Below, in pieces: positions 5,380 to 7,030 of a stretch of 7,030 nucleotides of DNA (positions within the stretch are counted from its first letter, which is position 1; the number at the start of each line of letters is the position of its first letter). The notes beneath the pieces were generated by a model that was given only the letters and a program-made list of their open reading frames with translations, did not search any database and was not told where the DNA came from. Position numbers and translations under genes: made by a program. The DNA lies in NCBI GenBank assembly GCA_030679025.1, contig JAUXTV010000204.1, positions 1-7,030 of the forward strand, written 5' to 3'. The DNA is from Candidatus Woesearchaeota archaeon (GTDB lineage Archaea; Nanobdellota; Nanobdellia; SCGC-AAA011-G17; UBA489).

Positions 5380-7030
5380 CTAGGCAGTTCCATTAATAAA
5401 GTCTTGCACTCGCTGGGTGATATCTGTTGCTAATAGATTTGTTATCTCCAAGAAAAATACAGTTTCAGTAAGATTCTGCATGTTCGCGAACGTTTCTCCA
5501 GATGTAATATAATTCATACTCCAACGTTTTGTGTCATTTAATGTGAATTTATCATAAGTTCCTAGTTGCTGAGTGTTACTGGAGGTACGAATATAGACTT
5601 GCTGTGTGTCGTGAATAACAGCATTAGGAATGATGTTTTGAATACCTTGTGCAATGGCTGCATCCCCTTCAGTTTCATTAGCAGTTGGTTCATAGGTAAT
5701 AGTGAGATAAGGCACTTCTCCATCATTGCCTTCGCTTGAAGCAATTATTGTGGGTGCTGCATTGAAAACACCGCTTTCTTCTGAACGAAAACCAAGGCTC
5801 CAGAGATCTGTTCCATTCAGCAGAAGAGTCTCCAAGTCAGTCTTGAGTTGGGAGCTGGCAGTCAGATTAATGGGATTCACACCAAGAGCAAGAGTGGTAT
5901 TCAGATAATTGGTGCCATCATACACATCGTTATAAAAATTGGTATTGCCGGTATCATCATTAGGATAATGTGCATTGCCTCCAATCATATGATAAAAACG
6001 GAGTTCGTCATTATTCGTGTTGAGCGTTCCTACATATACTGTAAGGTCAATATTCGTAATGCTGACTTGGTCAGGAAGAGAAGAGACATCCCAGTCCATA
6101 TCTGCGCGGTAACGTGTATATCCATTAGAGGGGCTGTTATTCAAGTCTCCAACAGACAAAGTTGCTGCAATACTATTTCTTGAGGGATTATTGCAGGGGC
6201 TTGGAGGTTCTGGACAAGCAGTACCAGTATTATACAAAACATTGCCATCCCATGTAATGGAGTCAGAATAGAGAGTAATCGTCGGGTCAACAATCACTGG
6301 ATAAACACGCGCTTCATCAATGAACCAACGATATGGAATTTGTAACATTAAATAATAAATATCATTAACTTTTTCTATGACATAGGTTCCTTGTATCGGA
6401 GAGAGATGCGCATCATAGGCAAGAGGAGGCGTGAGATACACTGACGTTCCCTCTTTTGTAAGCGTAATGAACTCTTGTGTTGATTGTCGTGTTTGCCGAT
6501 TCCATGCTTGCCCATTGATCGAAAGCGTTGTTGCCGCATCCAGAGTGAATGCTGTTCTCAGTTCTACCATGATATTTTCTGGAGCTGCAGAGAGATTTAA
6601 TACTGATAACCAATTCATGTCTCTCACAATAAGCTCTTCTTTGAACATCTGTGGAAGATATGTAAAGGCAAGGTCTATAGAGTCATGGAAAGCAGCGGAA
6701 TACTGCGCTCGATAATTTTGCACTTGCGCGGGACTATGGCGAACAGAGTTTATTGTTTGTTGCTGTCCCAGTGCAGTAAATCGTGCTTCCATCGGTTTAA
6801 ATTGGAATGTAAGATTTTGATACGTAAACGCAATAGGATCAGTTGCATCTGCATAGGAGTTCATCTGTACTTGATAGAGATTATCAACAACACAGAAGGC
6901 ATAGTTTGTTTGACAAGGTGTGCTGTAAAAGTTTCTGTCAATCGATCTCCACCGATCATTCACATAATAATAGCGTTGTTGTGGATACAGAGTGTGTGTA
7001 CAAGCTAACTCATTACAGGTTCTTTCCCAG
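5380..7030 (-). CDS. Large exported/surface protein with DNRLRE-like domain, partial (N-terminus outside window)
   Basis: The frame is open to the right edge, giving 549 visible residues; the GTG at 6963 is internal, because 22 further codons (WERTCNEL...YYYV) run upstream without a stop. Residues about 60-250 contain YRAQYSAAFHDSIDLAFTY, KEELIV and RVYPVIVDPT, the pattern found before DNRLRE repeats in bacterial and archaeal surface proteins. Residues about 255-448 resemble a DNRLRE-like beta-sandwich (YRADMDWDVSSLP, IDLTVYV, closing VPYLTITYE). All six cysteines fall in three close pairs (CX4C, CX6C, CX6C), and about ten N-x-S/T sequons occur, both suiting an extracellular glycoprotein. The signal peptide would lie outside the window. 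No C-terminal membrane anchor is visible; the chain stops at DITQRVQDFINGTA, which resembles the middle of a DNRLRE domain. Base composition is higher in G+C than the left genes. Its molecular role (adhesion, cell-surface layer) is not decided by sequence. Confidence 0.75.
   Translation of the reverse strand, partial: WERTCNELACTHTLYPQQRYYYVNDRWRSIDRNFYSTPCQTNYAFCVVDNLYQVQMNSYADATDPIAFTYQNLTFQFKPMEARFTALGQQQTINSVRHSPAQVQNYRAQYSAAFHDSIDLAFTYLPQMFKEELIVRDMNWLSVLNLSAAPENIMVELRTAFTLDAATTLSINGQAWNRQTRQSTQEFITLTKEGTSVYLTPPLAYDAHLSPIQGTYVIEKVNDIYYLMLQIPYRWFIDEARVYPVIVDPTITLYSDSITWDGNVLYNTGTACPEPPSPCNNPSRNSIAATLSVGDLNNSPSNGYTRYRADMDWDVSSLPDQVSITNIDLTVYVGTLNTNNDELRFYHMIGGNAHYPNDDTGNTNFYNDVYDGTNYLNTTLALGVNPINLTASSQLKTDLETLLLNGTDLWSLGFRSEESGVFNAAPTIIASSEGNDGEVPYLTITYEPTANETEGDAAIAQGIQNIIPNAVIHDTQQVYIRTSSNTQQLGTYDKFTLNDTKRWSMNYITSGETFANMQNLTETVFFLEITNLLATDITQRVQDFINGTA

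Noticed and set aside
5848..6183. Plus-strand ORF of 111 residues rich in isoleucine, resembling a membrane protein
   Set aside because: It lies wholly within the surface protein gene on the other strand, which has clear domain similarity; the hydrophobic look comes from the complementary codons.
6961..6963. GTG as the start of the surface protein
   Set aside because: The same frame continues upstream with 22 codons typical of the protein (WERTCNEL, YYYV), so the true start is outside the window.

Overview
The window looks like a piece of an AT-rich archaeal chromosome, possibly from a small-genome (DPANN-type) lineage. Supporting points are archaeal transcription-factor families (a TrmB-type regulator and a duplicated Lrp/AsnC regulator), TATA-like boxes about 25 to 30 bases before starts that lack a Shine-Dalgarno sequence, and a disulfide- and sequon-rich exported protein with a DNRLRE-like domain. 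The lineage is an inference. No rRNA, tRNA, CRISPR array or insertion sequence was seen.

Layout, left to right. Bases 1-1163 (minus strand) hold a two-gene unit: a 72-residue helical protein followed after 2 bases by a radical SAM/SPASM-like enzyme that runs off the left edge. The two proteins begin with nearly the same 12 residues, MA[IV]G[IF]SGSNGGI, which is the most unusual signal in the window. Bases 1164-1286 are a shared divergent promoter region. Bases 1287-2234 (plus) encode a double-length Lrp-like regulator. After an 80-base convergent gap, 2315-3055 (minus) encodes a TrmB-family regulator. A 66-base divergent promoter with a small inverted repeat separates it from 3122-5202 (plus), where a class I SAM methyltransferase overlaps by 4 bases a radical SAM enzyme with a B12-binding-like N-terminal domain. 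A 177-base convergent gap follows. The rest (5380-7030, minus) is the C-terminal 549 residues of a large, probably exported surface protein whose start lies outside the window.

How the genes may work together: the window contains two back-to-back modules of the same design, each a one-component regulator transcribed divergently from a radical SAM operon. The left module (Lrp-like regulator, small protein, SPASM-like enzyme) resembles a peptide or protein modification system in layout, with the shared N-terminal box as a possible recognition, partner or targeting element. The right module (TrmB, methyltransferase, B12-type radical SAM with an atypical C-x8-C-x2-C cluster motif) looks like a small biosynthetic or modification pathway with unknown substrate. 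These functional links are inferences from gene order and motifs only.
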